Source: Lacticigenium naphthae DSM 19658
GTDB taxonomy: Bacteria > Bacillota > Bacilli > Lactobacillales > Carnobacteriaceae_A
DNA: 64,000 nucleotides
Assembly (NCBI RefSeq): GCF_000425865.1
Contig: NZ_AUEG01000001.1
Span: 186,001 to 250,000, forward strand
Direction of reading: 5' to 3'
The position numbers and the translations under genes are program-made. Shown here one piece after another: positions 26,289-36,236 of this stretch; the first letter of the stretch is position 1, and each line of letters begins with the position of its first letter. The notes beneath the pieces were generated by a model that made no database searches, was not told where the DNA came from, and saw only the letters and a program-made list of their open reading frames with translations.

Positions 26289-26305
26289 GGTCAATAAAGG
26301 TCAAA
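26289..26305 (+). promoter_or_regulatory. CtsR operator of clpE
   Basis: GGTCAAT-AAA-GGTCAAA is a tandem heptad repeat with 3-base spacing, matching the CtsR consensus RGTCAAA-NAN-RGTCAAA at all but one base. It lies just downstream of the predicted start, where bound CtsR would block transcription until heat or protein stress. CtsR control of clpE is well established in Firmicutes. Confidence 0.9.
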
Positions 26306-26392
26306 CAATCTTTTCGCGTGAGAATACCACCTATTTTATATATACTAAATAGTAGAAAGTAGATCAATAAAAAGAGAAGGGTAGTGAAAAAT

Positions 26393-28627
26393 ATGCTTTG
26401 CCAAAGATGTAAACAACGAGAAGCAACCATTCATCTTTATACAAGTGTAAACGGACAGAAAACACAAATCAATCTTTGCCAGCAGTGTTATCGTGATTTG
26501 AAAAATCAGCAAAATCAATCTTCCTTCAATGCCTCTGGACCACAAGATCCATTTGGATTTGGAAACATAGATGATTTATTTCGTGCGATGAATAGTCCAA
26601 CCGGAAGTCAAGATCCTGGTCAACAAATCCCGCCTAACCAAAGCGGCTTCGGGGGTAATCAACAGCCCCCTCAAAAACGCAAAGGACTCTTGGGAGAGTT
26701 CGGTGTAAACTTGACCGATCTTGCTAGAGAAGGAAAAATCGATCCCGTGATCGGTAGAGATAGAGAGATTGAAAGAGTTATCGAAATATTAAATCGACGC
26801 ACAAAGAACAACCCTGTATTAACAGGAGAAGCTGGCGTAGGAAAAACTGCAATTGTTGAAGGCTTGGCTACAAAAATCGTTGACAACGAAGTACCGCAAA
26901 AACTTTTAGATAAAGAAATTATTCGTTTAGATGTAGCCTCTTTGGTACAAGGAACTGGAATTCGTGGTCAATTTGAAGAAAGAATGCAGCAGCTGATGAA
27001 CGAACTCAAAAACAATCCAGAGATTATTTTATTCATTGATGAGGTTCATGAAATTGTTGGTGCTGGATCTGCAGAAGGAAGCACAATGGATGCAGGAAAC
27101 ATTTTAAAACCTGCCTTAGCACGAGGAGAACTTCAAATGGTCGGAGCCACTACAACCAATGAATATCGAAAAATCGAAAAAGATCCAGCCTTAGAGAGAA
27201 GACTCCAACCAGTTCGAGTCAATGAGCCCACTTTAGAAGAAACATATACAATTTTAAAGGGAATACAGAAACAGTATGAAGATTATCATAAAGTATCTTA
27301 TACAGATAAAGCCATCCACAGTGCGGTAGAACTATCTCATCGTTATATCCAGGATCGCTTTTTGCCCGACAAGGCAATTGACTTGCTTGACGAATCAGGT
27401 TCCAAAAAGAACTTGACCATACAAACTGTAGATCCCACAGCTATGGAAGAAAAAATCGATGAAGCAGAAAAAAATAAACAAATGGCTCTTGAAAAGGAAG
27501 ATTATGAAAAAGCTGCCTTTTATCGAGATCAGGTAACAAAATATAAAGAGATGTTAAATCAACAAAAACCAGAAAAAGAAAAGCCTGTGGTTACCGAGCA
27601 GGACATGATAAATATTATCGAAATCAAAACGGGTATCCCTGTAGGAGATCTGAAAGAAAAAGAGCAACAGCAATTACGTGATTTAGATAAAGAACTAAAA
27701 AAACATGTTATTGGGCAAGATGAAGCTATAGAAAAAGTAACAAGAGCAATAAGACGGAACCGAATTGGATTAAAGCAAAAAAACCGTCCAATTGGCTCCT
27801 TCCTATTTGTTGGCCCAACTGGTGTTGGTAAAACAGAACTAGCAAAATCGCTTGCTCTCGAACTGTTTGGAAGTAAGGATGCTTATATACGTCTGGATAT
27901 GAGCGAATACATGGAAAAACACAGTACTTCTAAATTGATCGGTTCTCCACCTGGCTACGTCGGATATGAAGAAGCTGGACAGTTAACAGAAAAAGTGAGA
28001 AGAAATCCTTATAGTCTAATTTTGATCGACGAAGTAGAAAAAGCTCACCCAGATGTCTTACACATGTTTCTTCAAGTACTAGATGATGGAAGATTAACAG
28101 ATGCTCAAGGTCGAACAGTCAATTTCAAAGAATCCATTATTATTATGACTAGTAATGCTGGAACAGGAACTCTGGAGGCTAATGTTGGGTTCGGTGCAGC
28201 AATGAGTGGCACACAACATTCTGTTCTTGATCATTTACAGGACTATTTTAAGCCAGAGTTTATCAATCGGTTTGACGGTTTAGTCGAATTTAATTCTTTA
28301 ACTAAAGAAAATCTATTGGAAATTATAGATATTATGCTAGATGAAGTTGAACAAATGTTGGAAGAACAAGATATCAAGCTCGATGTAACCCAAGATGCCA
28401 AAGAGAAATTAGTCGACTTGGGCTATGATCCTGCTATGGGAGCTCGTCCACTTCGTCGTGTGATTGAAGAACAGATCGAAGATAAAGTTGCTGAATACTA
28501 TTTATCCAATCCTGGATCTTCTCACTTACTTGTACAATTGGACAATGATTCTATAATTGTCACAAAAAAAGAAGATACTATTGAAAAATCCGAATCAACT
28601 GATGAAGAAAAATCAACTGATTCATAA
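26393..28627 (+). CDS. clpE: Clp ATPase ClpE
   Basis: AAA+ unfoldase that pairs with ClpP to degrade misfolded proteins. The ClpE hallmark is an N-terminal zinc finger (C3, C6, C29, C32), followed by a glycine/glutamine-rich linker. The first AAA+ module has Walker A GEAGVGKT at 145-152, then a UVR-like coiled segment ([19 protein letters not shown]), and the second module has Walker A GPTGVGKT. The ATG at 26393 is preferred to an in-frame GTG at 26384: GAAGGG is 11 bases from the former and only 2 from the latter, and homologues start at this Met. Length 744 is normal. Control is by the CtsR box upstream. Confidence 0.97.
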   Translation: MLCQRCKQREATIHLYTSVNGQKTQINLCQQCYRDLKNQQNQSSFNASGPQDPFGFGNIDDLFRAMNSPTGSQDPGQQIPPNQSGFGGNQQPPQKRKGLLGEFGVNLTDLAREGKIDPVIGRDREIERVIEILNRRTKNNPVLTGEAGVGKTAIVEGLATKIVDNEVPQKLLDKEIIRLDVASLVQGTGIRGQFEERMQQLMNELKNNPEIILFIDEVHEIVGAGSAEGSTMDAGNILKPALARGELQMVGATTTNEYRKIEKDPALERRLQPVRVNEPTLEETYTILKGIQKQYEDYHKVSYTDKAIHSAVELSHRYIQDRFLPDKAIDLLDESGSKKNLTIQTVDPTAMEEKIDEAEKNKQMALEKEDYEKAAFYRDQVTKYKEMLNQQKPEKEKPVVTEQDMINIIEIKTGIPVGDLKEKEQQQLRDLDKELKKHVIGQDEAIEKVTRAIRRNRIGLKQKNRPIGSFLFVGPTGVGKTELAKSLALELFGSKDAYIRLDMSEYMEKHSTSKLIGSPPGYVGYEEAGQLTEKVRRNPYSLILIDEVEKAHPDVLHMFLQVLDDGRLTDAQGRTVNFKESIIIMTSNAGTGTLEANVGFGAAMSGTQHSVLDHLQDYFKPEFINRFDGLVEFNSLTKENLLEIIDIMLDEVEQMLEEQDIKLDVTQDAKEKLVDLGYDPAMGARPLRRVIEEQIEDKVAEYYLSNPGSSHLLVQLDNDSIIVTKKEDTIEKSESTDEEKSTDS

Positions 28628-28662
28628 GCTTGAACAAAAGAAAATCTATCCCTATTCAATCA

Positions 28663-28715
28663 AATAAAGAGTCACAGTGATCCTTTTTAATCGAGGATCA
28701 CTGTGACTCTTTATT
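28663..28715. terminator. Bidirectional terminator between clpE and prfC
   Basis: A perfect 21-base inverted repeat (core AAAGAGTCACAGTGATCC) with an 11-base loop sits between the convergent genes clpE and prfC. T-rich sequence follows on the plus strand (TTTATTTTATTTT) and A-rich sequence precedes it, so it can serve both. Confidence 0.9.
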
Positions 28716-28720
28716 TTATT

Positions 28721-30316
28721 TTACAATAATGAATCTAATTCTATATCAGGATACTTATCTTGAAACCATCTTAGAGCAAACTGATTTTCAAACAAGAATA
28801 GCGGATTATCAAATCGATCTTTAACTAGAAGATTTCGATTAGACGCCATATTCTCATCAAGCTCTTCCGGTTTAACCCAACGTGCTACACGGCTACCAAT
28901 TGGTGTCATAATAACTTCAGAATTGTATTCGTGACGCATTCGATATTCAAAAACCTCGAATTGGAGTTGCCCCACAGCCCCAATAATGTAATCCTCCGTA
29001 TGGTAACCTTTATACAATTGAATTGCACCTTCTTGAACTAATTGATTAATGCCCTTGTGAAAAGATTTTTGTTTCATAACATTTTTTGGATCCACTTTCA
29101 TAAATAATTCAGGTGTGAATTGAGGTAAACGTTCATAAGAAATACCCATTTTACCTTGGTAAATGGTGTCACCTATTTGAAAATTTCCAGTATCATACAA
29201 ACCTATAATATCACCCGCGACAGCTTGGGTAACTTGTTCTCTATCCTCTGCCATAAATTGTGTAGAGTTTGAAAGTCTAATTTTCTTTCCAGTACGCGAC
29301 AAAGTTACATCCATTCCTCTATCAAATACACCCGAGCATATCCTTAAAAAGGCTATGCGATCTCTATGAGCTGGATTCATATTTGCTTGTATTTTGAAAA
29401 TGAAACCAGAAAACTCTTCGTTGTAAGGCGAAATCTCCTCTCCTGAACGCGTGATGTGTTCTGAAGGCGATGGAGCAAAATTCAAAAATGTTTCCAAGAA
29501 TGTTTGAACACCAAAATTAGTTAAAGCTGAACCAAAAAATACTGGAGTTAATTGTCCATCTTTAATTGCTTTTTCTGAAAAATCATTTCCTGCCTCTTTC
29601 AATAAAAGAGCTTCTTCTAAAACTTGATCATATATATTTGAGTGTTTTAGAGGATGATCACCTTCGATTTCCCCGTCTTCATTTAAAGAAACGAATTTTT
29701 CTCCGTTTAAACCATTCACTTCGGGACGATGGATCTCAATCCGATTATTAAAAATATCATACAGACCAAGTAAGTTTTTTCCCATGCCAAAAGGCCAATT
29801 CATAGGATATGCATCTATACCTAAAACTTCTTCCAATTCCGCAACTAGTTCTAATGGTTCTCTTCCATCTCTATCAAGTTTATTAATAAAAGTAAAAATA
29901 GGAATTCCACGCATACGACAAACCTTAAATAATTTTTTTGTTTGTTCTTCAATACCTTTACCACTGTCAATTACCATTACAGCGCTATCTACGGCCATCA
30001 AAGTACGGTAAGTGTCTTCAGAAAAGTCCTCATGTCCCGGTGTATCTAGAATGTTTATTCGTTTTCCATCATAATCAAATTGCATAACGGAACTGGTTAC
30101 AGAAATACCTCTTTGTTTTTCTATATCCATCCAATCTGATTTTGCGAACTTTCCACTTTTTTTTGCTTTCACGGTCCCAGCTTGCCTAATTGCTCCACCA
30201 AACAAAAGCAATTGTTCGGTGATAGTTGTCTTCCCGGCATCCGGATGAGAAATAATAGCAAATGTTCGCCTGCTGTCAACTTCGTGTTTTATTTGTTTCG
30301 TATTTAATTCAGTCAT
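28721..30316 (-). CDS. prfC: Peptide chain release factor 3 (RF3)
   Basis: Translational GTPase that recycles RF1/RF2 after peptide release. The G1 motif [19 protein letters not shown] is near residues 23-41, G3 is [12 protein letters not shown] near 93, and G4 is NKLD near 145. The RF3-specific stretch [18 protein letters not shown] follows G1 and distinguishes it from EF-G and TypA. The C-terminal RF3 domain includes [15 protein letters not shown]. Length 531 is typical. It is convergent with clpE and shares its terminator. The nuclease gene lies 50 bases upstream on the same strand. Confidence 0.97.
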   Translation of the reverse strand: MTELNTKQIKHEVDSRRTFAIISHPDAGKTTITEQLLLFGGAIRQAGTVKAKKSGKFAKSDWMDIEKQRGISVTSSVMQFDYDGKRINILDTPGHEDFSEDTYRTLMAVDSAVMVIDSGKGIEEQTKKLFKVCRMRGIPIFTFINKLDRDGREPLELVAELEEVLGIDAYPMNWPFGMGKNLLGLYDIFNNRIEIHRPEVNGLNGEKFVSLNEDGEIEGDHPLKHSNIYDQVLEEALLLKEAGNDFSEKAIKDGQLTPVFFGSALTNFGVQTFLETFLNFAPSPSEHITRSGEEISPYNEEFSGFIFKIQANMNPAHRDRIAFLRICSGVFDRGMDVTLSRTGKKIRLSNSTQFMAEDREQVTQAVAGDIIGLYDTGNFQIGDTIYQGKMGISYERLPQFTPELFMKVDPKNVMKQKSFHKGINQLVQEGAIQLYKGYHTEDYIIGAVGQLQFEVFEYRMRHEYNSEVIMTPIGSRVARWVKPEELDENMASNRNLLVKDRFDNPLFLFENQFALRWFQDKYPDIELDSLL

Positions 30317-30366
30317 AATTTCTCTCCATTTATTTATTTTTTCTTCTTAGTGATTCTGTTAACTTA

Positions 30367-30906
30367 TTATGGACGGAACCCATATTCTTCTACATAATTT
30401 TTTATTCCCCAAATGTTTTTATCATCTTCATTTGCCTGCGTTTCTGATTTTTGAAGAATTTCAAAATATTTTTCTTCGCCCGATTCATACGCTAATCTAG
30501 CATAACCTTCTTCTAATAATAATTTTTGCACGAAAATGTCTCCGGCAAAAAGGTAGGCTAATTCTCTACCATATTTATCGGTTTTTTCTTGAACTGGTTC
30601 GTATTCTATGTGCAACGTTTCGTCTGCCAGAATATCTTTTAAATATTCTTTCGCTTCTAAGCCAAAGGGTTGAGCCTCACCGGTTTTGGTAGTTGAACTT
30701 TCCGGTGTATCTACTAACAATAAACGTAAGGTATAATTTTGGTCGTTTTTTTGATAAACAATGGTGTCACCGTCAATCACGCGCACTAATTCGACAGCCT
30801 CTCTATTCTCTACTGTATCAGAAGAAAAATCAAGAAAATCCGTATTTAATATCCATGTGATAATAATTATTATTGATATAACAACTGAAGTCACATTTTT
30901 TTTCAA
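30367..30906 (-). CDS. Membrane-anchored thermonuclease (SNase family)
   Basis: Staphylococcal-nuclease-like enzyme that would cut DNA or RNA outside the membrane. An N-terminal hydrophobic segment (about residues 6-24) serves as signal or anchor. The SNase fold shows the catalytic set: VIDGDTI (calcium-binding Asp), LRLLLVDTPES (Arg and Asp, Glu), and KYGRELAYLFAGD (second Arg). Length 179 is normal for exported members. No clear signal-peptidase site is seen, so an anchored form is inferred. It follows the AI-2E-type permease gene by 5 bases, so they are probably co-transcribed. Exported nucleases in this group scavenge or process extracellular DNA. Confidence 0.9.
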   Translation of the reverse strand: MKKNVTSVVISIIIIITWILNTDFLDFSSDTVENREAVELVRVIDGDTIVYQKNDQNYTLRLLLVDTPESSTTKTGEAQPFGLEAKEYLKDILADETLHIEYEPVQEKTDKYGRELAYLFAGDIFVQKLLLEEGYARLAYESGEEKYFEILQKSETQANEDDKNIWGIKNYVEEYGFRP

Positions 30907-30911
30907 TGAGT

Positions 30912-32009
30912 TTATATTCCCTTCTTATGAGCCTTTGACTGCTTTTTACTCTCTACAATAAATAGTACAATTGTTTTAAAGATTGCATACAAAGGAACTC
31001 CGATCAACATTCCTAATAAGCCGGCAATATTTCCGGCTGCTAACAAAATCAAGATTACAGTCAATGGGTGAACGGCTAGAGATTTCCCAACAAATAGAGG
31101 CGTTAAAAAATTGCTATCAACTTGTTGAATAACAAGGACCAATATAGCTGCAACAACTGCTGTTACGGGTGAAATAGTTAGCCCAACAATAACCGCAGGG
31201 GCTGCACCAATAAATGGTCCAACATAAGGTATAAAATTAGTCAGTCCAGCGAAAACGGAAATCAATAATGCAAATGGTAAGGATGCTAGAGAATAGGTTA
31301 TATATAAAAATATACCTACGATTAAAGAAGCCATGCCTTTTCCACTTATATAACTGGAGATAGTTAAGCCAATTTGTCTTATTAATGCTTCTACGGATTC
31401 CTGGTACTTTTCTGGAAATATCTTGGATGCTGCATTAGGAAATTTCCATCCATCATGTAACATATAAAATAGAATTACAGGTACTGTAATAAACAAGAAA
31501 ATCGTATCAGTAATTTTTGAAATCGTTTCTCCAACGCTACTTACAAGATTATTCAATAAATTTGTTCCCGTATCACTCAACCAAATATCGATACTGGCAA
31601 GGATCGCTTGAAAATCAATCTGTTGCGCCCAACCTTTTTGCGATATTTCGATGGTTAAGCTTTCCAATTGCTTAATAAACGAAGGGATTCCGGCAATTAG
31701 TAAACTGAATTGTTGCAATAACACAGGAATACCCAAAGTGATAAACAAAGTAATGATTCCAAGGAGAACTATTAAGGCTAAAATAATTCCATATATTCTT
31801 TTCAGTTTTATTTTTTCAAGCAAGATTACAAAAGGATTCAATAAATAATACAAAAAACCAGCTACAAGCAATGGTGTGAATAATGCTGTTAATATACCAA
31901 TTAACGGATTCAAAAAAAATTCTATCTCTAAAGAATAATAAACTAACATAACTATTATCAACAACCATAAAGTAACAAAAAACACATTTGAGTCTTTCCA
32001 GTTTTTCAT
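30912..32009 (-). CDS. AI-2E (PerM) family membrane transporter
   Basis: Polytopic inner membrane protein of the AI-2E/PerM family, 365 residues with about eight hydrophobic segments and the usual central soluble helical region (about 90-150). The conserved C-terminal block is visible: NFIPYVGPFIGAAPAVIVGL and PLFVGKSLAVHPLTVILILLAAGNIAGLLGMLIGVPLYAI. Family members export autoinducer-2 or drive Na+/H+ exchange; which applies here cannot be told from sequence. The nuclease gene follows after 5 bases. A 258-base gap on its other side faces the divergent GNAT gene. Confidence 0.88.
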   Translation of the reverse strand: MKNWKDSNVFFVTLWLLIIVMLVYYSLEIEFFLNPLIGILTALFTPLLVAGFLYYLLNPFVILLEKIKLKRIYGIILALIVLLGIITLFITLGIPVLLQQFSLLIAGIPSFIKQLESLTIEISQKGWAQQIDFQAILASIDIWLSDTGTNLLNNLVSSVGETISKITDTIFLFITVPVILFYMLHDGWKFPNAASKIFPEKYQESVEALIRQIGLTISSYISGKGMASLIVGIFLYITYSLASLPFALLISVFAGLTNFIPYVGPFIGAAPAVIVGLTISPVTAVVAAILVLVIQQVDSNFLTPLFVGKSLAVHPLTVILILLAAGNIAGLLGMLIGVPLYAIFKTIVLFIVESKKQSKAHKKGI

Positions 32010-32181
32010 GTAATTTGATCCCCGTCTCTAAATTAATTAGTTGCACATTTCGTGTTCGTATTCGCTATTCTCATTCTACAGATTTTCTCAGTGCTTTTAA
32101 ACACTTTCTCCTATTTATTATTTAGATTCTTGTTCTTCTGCCCCTTGTATTCCTTAACACTATTCAGTTGCTAAAAACTGC

Positions 32182-32210
32182 TTGGCTGGAGTTGCTATTT
32201 ATCGTATAAT
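32182..32210 (+). promoter_or_regulatory. Candidate promoter of the GNAT gene
   Basis: TTGGCT (32182-32187) and perfect TATAAT (32205-32210) are 17 bases apart on the plus strand. The ribosome site AGGAGGG begins at 32251, giving a leader of about 50 bases. Confidence 0.6.
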
Positions 32211-32267
32211 CAAATCACTTAACCCAGACGGGATTTCTTTATTCAATAAAAGGAGGGTATCAAAAAA

Positions 32268-32696
32268 GTGGAGTTTGAATGGACAAAAGACATATCTTCA
32301 GATATATTCAAGGAATCTTGCGAAATAAGAGAAGCAGTCTTTATACAAGAACAAAAAGTACCAAGAGAGATAGAGTTAGACAGGAAAGACGACATAGCTA
32401 TGCATGTGGTCGGTTATATAGACAATGTACCTGTAGCTACTGCTAGAGTCACACACATGGATAATTTTTTCAAAATCCAGCGTGTGGCTCTTAAGAAAGA
32501 GTACCGCAATAAAGGGTTTGGCTATCTATTGTTACAAGAAATTGAAAATAAAGCTTTAGAGCTTAGTGTTCCATTGCTCGTCCTAAATGCCCAAGAACAA
32601 GTTGTGTCTTTTTATAAAAAAAACGATTATGAAGTCACCAGCCACCCTTTTAGTGAAGCAAATATAATACATTTGGAAATGAAAAAAAGACTTTAA
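32268..32696 (+). CDS. GNAT-family N-acetyltransferase
   Basis: Small acetyltransferase of the ElaA/YjcF-like GNAT type, 142 residues; the acceptor is unknown. The acetyl-CoA loop is visible as VALKKEYRNKGFGYLLLQEIE (motif RNKGFG, residues about 80-86), preceded by the ElaA-like start REAVFIQEQKVPREIELD. The start is a GTG at 32268 with AGGAGGG 10 bases upstream. It is convergent with the DUF3006 gene: the two coding ends overlap by 4 bases and share a terminator that lies across both stop codons. Confidence 0.88.
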   Translation: MEFEWTKDISSDIFKESCEIREAVFIQEQKVPREIELDRKDDIAMHVVGYIDNVPVATARVTHMDNFFKIQRVALKKEYRNKGFGYLLLQEIENKALELSVPLLVLNAQEQVVSFYKKNDYEVTSHPFSEANIIHLEMKKRL

Positions 32697-32708
32697 TCAG
32701 TCTTTTTT
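32682..32708. terminator. Bidirectional terminator across two convergent stop codons
   Basis: The stem AAAAAAGACT / AGTCTTTTTT with loop TTAATC contains the stop codons of both the GNAT gene (plus) and the DUF3006 gene (minus). The arms themselves supply the T runs in both directions. Confidence 0.82.
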
Positions 32709-32944
32709 CTATTTAACAATTTTTCTCTTTTTTGTTGGAATACTTTTTTTCTTTTTTGTGTTTCATTTTTCAACAAAACAATCTGACTTTTTTCAATTTC
32801 GCTTTCATCCAAAGTAATTTCTACAATGTCTTTTAATTCATAATTTTCAGGCAAAAGCGATACAGGTAAAACAATGACTTCACTTACCTCGTCTCCTATT
32901 AATGTCGCTTTTTCCCCTTCAATTTCTTCTATAATCATTTTCAT
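32693..32944 (-). CDS. DUF3006 family protein
   Basis: Small cytoplasmic protein of 83 residues. It starts MIIEEIEGEKATLIGDE and includes LPVSLLPENYELKDIVEIT, a short beta-rich pattern that I recognise as DUF3006, followed by a lysine-rich tail (KKVFQQKREKLLNRKKTD). No function is known. Its start overlaps the stop of the upstream MBL-fold gene (TAATG), so the two are translationally coupled; DUF3006 genes are often found beside such hydrolases. The third codon is also ATG and could be used. Confidence 0.78.
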   Translation of the reverse strand: MKMIIEEIEGEKATLIGDEVSEVIVLPVSLLPENYELKDIVEITLDESEIEKSQIVLLKNETQKRKKVFQQKREKLLNRKKTD

Positions 32945-33933
32945 TATTCAGACTCCTCATTTTCCACCTCAATAAAAATCTCAGCAGTAGAATTGATTTT
33001 TAGAATGATTTCTCCATATTCGTCAGTACCATAATAAGGAATATTTTTTTTTTCCAAAAGATTTAGTACACTTGGGGAGGGGTGATTATAAGAATTATTT
33101 TGCCCAGCAGAATAAATCGCTATTTTAGGATTGATTTTATTTAAAAAGACCTCGTCGGTACTCGTCTCAGAACCATGATGTCCTAAAAGTACGACCTCAC
33201 TTTTTAGTGAAGGATACGAATTAAAAATTTCTATCTCTCCGCTAGTTGATAAATCCCCGGGAAATAAAATATTTGTATCATTCACTGTGATATTCGTAAC
33301 AATTGATGCTTCATTCTGATTGTTGCTGACAACATTTGAAGGATTTAGTACAGTAATATCAAAAGGACCTTTCTTGAATTTTTCTCCTCTTTTAGGTTCT
33401 AAATACTCTATGGATTCATTTGCGAGCAGCCCGTCCAGGATTTTTCCATAAATTTGACTAGTAGAATCCACACCATTCATCCATACTTCTTTGACATCGT
33501 AATAATCTAATATTAAATCACCATAACCAATGTGATCAGCATCATTGTGTGAAAAGATGAGTAAATCGATTGTACCGCCTGTTCCAATATATTTATCCAA
33601 GTACTGTAGTATTTTTTTGTCTTTGTCTTCGTATCTACCTGTATCAATTAAAATAGTTGTTCCATCTTCAGATTGCAATAAACTAGACGAACCTTGACCA
33701 ACATCAAAAAAATGAACAGAAACAATATCAGAATTTTCTTCTTTGCCCGTACTTTCTTGAAATTGTTGGCTAAATCTTTCTTTGATTTCTTCAATGTTTT
33801 TTGAAATGTTTGATAATCCATTACCTTTACCCACCGAAAGACCAAATAAAAATGTAAATATTAAGGTTAATACAAAACCAATTAATTGATTTCTTTGTTG
33901 TTTTTGTTTTTTTGTTTTTCGTTTTTTTGCCAC
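32944..33933 (-). CDS. Membrane-anchored MBL-fold hydrolase, ComEC C-terminal-like
   Basis: Metallo-beta-lactamase-fold protein related to the C-terminal domain of the DNA uptake channel ComEC. A basic tail (residues 1-15) and one transmembrane helix (about 17-34) place the domain outside the cell. The metal motif HNDADH is at 129-134, with FFDVGQGSS and LIDTGR before it and FPGDLS and LLGHHGSETS after it, matching the ComEC order. The channel domain is absent, so it is not ComEC itself. Stand-alone relatives may act on nucleic acid or phosphodiesters; the substrate here is unknown. The DUF3006 gene follows with overlapping stop and start. Confidence 0.85.
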   Translation of the reverse strand: MAKKRKTKKQKQQRNQLIGFVLTLIFTFLFGLSVGKGNGLSNISKNIEEIKERFSQQFQESTGKEENSDIVSVHFFDVGQGSSSLLQSEDGTTILIDTGRYEDKDKKILQYLDKYIGTGGTIDLLIFSHNDADHIGYGDLILDYYDVKEVWMNGVDSTSQIYGKILDGLLANESIEYLEPKRGEKFKKGPFDITVLNPSNVVSNNQNEASIVTNITVNDTNILFPGDLSTSGEIEIFNSYPSLKSEVVLLGHHGSETSTDEVFLNKINPKIAIYSAGQNNSYNHPSPSVLNLLEKKNIPYYGTDEYGEIILKINSTAEIFIEVENEESE

Positions 33934-33965
33934 GTGTCCTACATCCTTTTAGTTTCTACTTAATA

Positions 33966-35330
33966 CTATACAAAATAAGGGAGGAAAATTGCTGCTATTG
34001 AGAAATAAATAAATACGCTAGTCAAATCACTCAATGTTGTTATAAATGGTCCGCTGGCTACAGCAGGGTCAAATCCAATTTTTTCTATTAGTATAGGGAT
34101 AAAACTACCAGCGATACTAGACATGATTACTGCAAATATCATGGCAATTGCAACTACAAAACCTAAGACAAAATTTTGTTGCCAAACACTTACTATAAAG
34201 AAAATGGCTAATCCAGTAACGACTCCAGTAATCAAACCAGTAATGATTTCGTTTTTTACTAATTCTCGAATAGAATTCTTCTTATCTTTGGTTTCAGATA
34301 ATCTTCTCACTGCAACAGCTAAAGATTGTGTCCCCGCATTCCCAGCTGTTCCTGTTATTAGCGAAATGAAAACAGCCAGAATTGCTGCTTCCCTAACTAA
34401 ATTTTCATAGTAATCGATTAAGGAAGCTGTTCCCATTCCTAAAAAAAGCAACGTAATTAACCAAGGCAATCTTCCGGCTGCTGCTTTCATAGGTGTTGTC
34501 GCCTTTTCAGAGACATCTACTGCGGCCAATCCAGAATAGTCACTATCTCTTTCTTCCTCGATAACATCAATAATATCATCAACCGTTATTATTCCTTGAA
34601 GGTGCTGTGTTTCATCAATTACTGGAACTGCTAAGAAATCATAGTCACTCATTATATGTGCTACATCTTCTTGGTCGTCCAATACATTAACTGAAATAAT
34701 GTTTTCTATCATTATTTCTTTAATAAATGTTTCGTCCTCGCTCACAATTAAATCTCTTAAAGAAACAACGCCGAGTAATCTATTCATCTCATCCACGGCA
34801 TACAGATAGTAAATAGTTTCTGCATCCGGAGCCTTTTCCTTTATCTCTTTCATAACACTACTAACCGTTTGGTTGATATACACAGCTATATATTCCGTAG
34901 TCATGATCGAGCCAGCTGTTTCTTTAGCATATTGAAGTATTTTTCTTATTTCATTGGATCTTTCTCTAGACATCAATGTGAGAAAATAATTGATGTCTAA
35001 CTTATCAAAATTTTCAAGTAAAGAAACCACATTATCCGTGTACATTTCATTGAGTATATCGGCTAGATAGCGTGTATCCATTTCTTTCAAATAATCGATA
35101 TGGTCTTCCTCATAATTTTCCATGCTATCAAATAAATCGGCTAAATCAATAGGTGATAAATAGTGGTATAGCTTGACTCGCTCGTTTTCATTTAAGGCCA
35201 AGAAGAAATCGGCCTGATCCCTGTCATGAAGATTATGGAAACGATTTAAAAACTCATGATAATTTTCATTTTGTATAGCTTCTTTAATTTGATTTAATTC
35301 GTTTTCTAATTCAAATGTTTCTTTTTCCAT
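33966..35330 (-). CDS. mgtE: Magnesium transporter MgtE
   Basis: Magnesium channel/transporter. The three parts are visible: an N-terminal superhelical domain (to about 125, with NENERVKLYHYLSPIDLADLFDSM), a CBS-domain pair (about 137-255) that senses cytoplasmic magnesium, and five transmembrane helices from about 285, containing SLITGTAGNAGTQSLAVAVR and the pore-lining GSFIPILIEKIGFDPAVASGPF. Length 454 is typical. It starts 34 bases after the pseudouridine synthase gene, leaving no room for a magnesium riboswitch, so control at RNA level is not evident. Part of the relQ-nadK-rluD-mgtE run on this strand. Confidence 0.95.
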   Translation of the reverse strand: MEKETFELENELNQIKEAIQNENYHEFLNRFHNLHDRDQADFFLALNENERVKLYHYLSPIDLADLFDSMENYEEDHIDYLKEMDTRYLADILNEMYTDNVVSLLENFDKLDINYFLTLMSRERSNEIRKILQYAKETAGSIMTTEYIAVYINQTVSSVMKEIKEKAPDAETIYYLYAVDEMNRLLGVVSLRDLIVSEDETFIKEIMIENIISVNVLDDQEDVAHIMSDYDFLAVPVIDETQHLQGIITVDDIIDVIEEERDSDYSGLAAVDVSEKATTPMKAAAGRLPWLITLLFLGMGTASLIDYYENLVREAAILAVFISLITGTAGNAGTQSLAVAVRRLSETKDKKNSIRELVKNEIITGLITGVVTGLAIFFIVSVWQQNFVLGFVVAIAMIFAVIMSSIAGSFIPILIEKIGFDPAVASGPFITTLSDLTSVFIYFSIAAIFLPYFV

Positions 35331-35363
35331 GAATAAAACTCCTTAATCACTACAAACAAATCT

Positions 35364-36236
35364 TTATAGACTATAAAAACAGTCCGGTTCGCTTGCTCTA
35401 ATAGTGATGTCTTCATTCGTAAACGGATGGGGAATTGTGAGCTCATAGCAATGAAGAAGATGATGAGGAAATATTGGTGAAGCTTCGCCATATAAACTGT
35501 CGCCCACCAATGGGAATCCTAGAGCGGCAAAATGAACACGAATTTGGTGAGTTCTTCCAGTATGTAACTGAATATCCACGATCGTTTCGTTCCCCATTTT
35601 CTCTCTCATCCAAAATTCAGTTTTAGCTTTTTTTCCATGCGGGCTAACTTCCCTTTTTATAATAGAATCTGCATTCCTAGCAATAGGCAGATCTATTATT
35701 CCATGGTCCTGATCAACACTTCCTGAGACTCGCGCAGTATATTTTTTTATTATGACTCCTTCTTTAAACTTTTTATCCAATAAAGAGTGGGCGAAAGAGT
35801 GCTTAGCAAAAATCATTATACCGCTAGTATCTCTATCCAATCGGTTTACAACATGAACAACTTGATAATGTTGTTTGTGCTTCTTCAAATAGCCTTTGAC
35901 TCTATTTGTCAAAGAATGATACCTATCATTTACAGAGGGTACGGCATAAATACCAATAGGTTTATTCACGATTAAATAATGGGAATCTTCATACAGAATT
36001 TCTATTTCTTTTTGAGATATTTCTAAGCCATCTGAATGTTCTTCCGGAGGCATTGAAATAGTAATTAAATCACCATTAGTTATGATTTCTCTAACGGTCA
36101 CTTCCGTTCCATTTAATGCAATGTGTCCCCCACGGTATTTAATTTTACTTAATAACCTTTTGGATATTCCGACATTAGTTATAAATTGTTTCATCGTACA
36201 GCCGTCTGGTTTTGTATATTTCCATTCAAATCTCAT
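35364..36236 (-). CDS. RluD-family 23S rRNA/tRNA pseudouridine synthase (YjbO type)
   Basis: Converts uridine to pseudouridine in structured RNA. An S4-like N-terminal domain (KRLLSKIKYRGGHIALNG) is followed by the catalytic domain with NRLDRDTSG (residues 131-139, catalytic Asp about 134), and LHTGRTHQIRVHFAALGFPLVGD near 223-245. Length 290 is normal. The exact target position is not assigned for this subfamily. Its start overlaps the end of nadK by 11 bases, as in the Bacillus yjbN-yjbO pair, so the two are co-translated. Confidence 0.93.
   Translation of the reverse strand: MRFEWKYTKPDGCTMKQFITNVGISKRLLSKIKYRGGHIALNGTEVTVREIITNGDLITISMPPEEHSDGLEISQKEIEILYEDSHYLIVNKPIGIYAVPSVNDRYHSLTNRVKGYLKKHKQHYQVVHVVNRLDRDTSGIMIFAKHSFAHSLLDKKFKEGVIIKKYTARVSGSVDQDHGIIDLPIARNADSIIKREVSPHGKKAKTEFWMREKMGNETIVDIQLHTGRTHQIRVHFAALGFPLVGDSLYGEASPIFPHHLLHCYELTIPHPFTNEDITIRASEPDCFYSL

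Noticed and set aside
35331-35363. Possible magnesium riboswitch before mgtE
   Set aside because: Only about 33 bases separate mgtE from the preceding gene, too short for an M-box.
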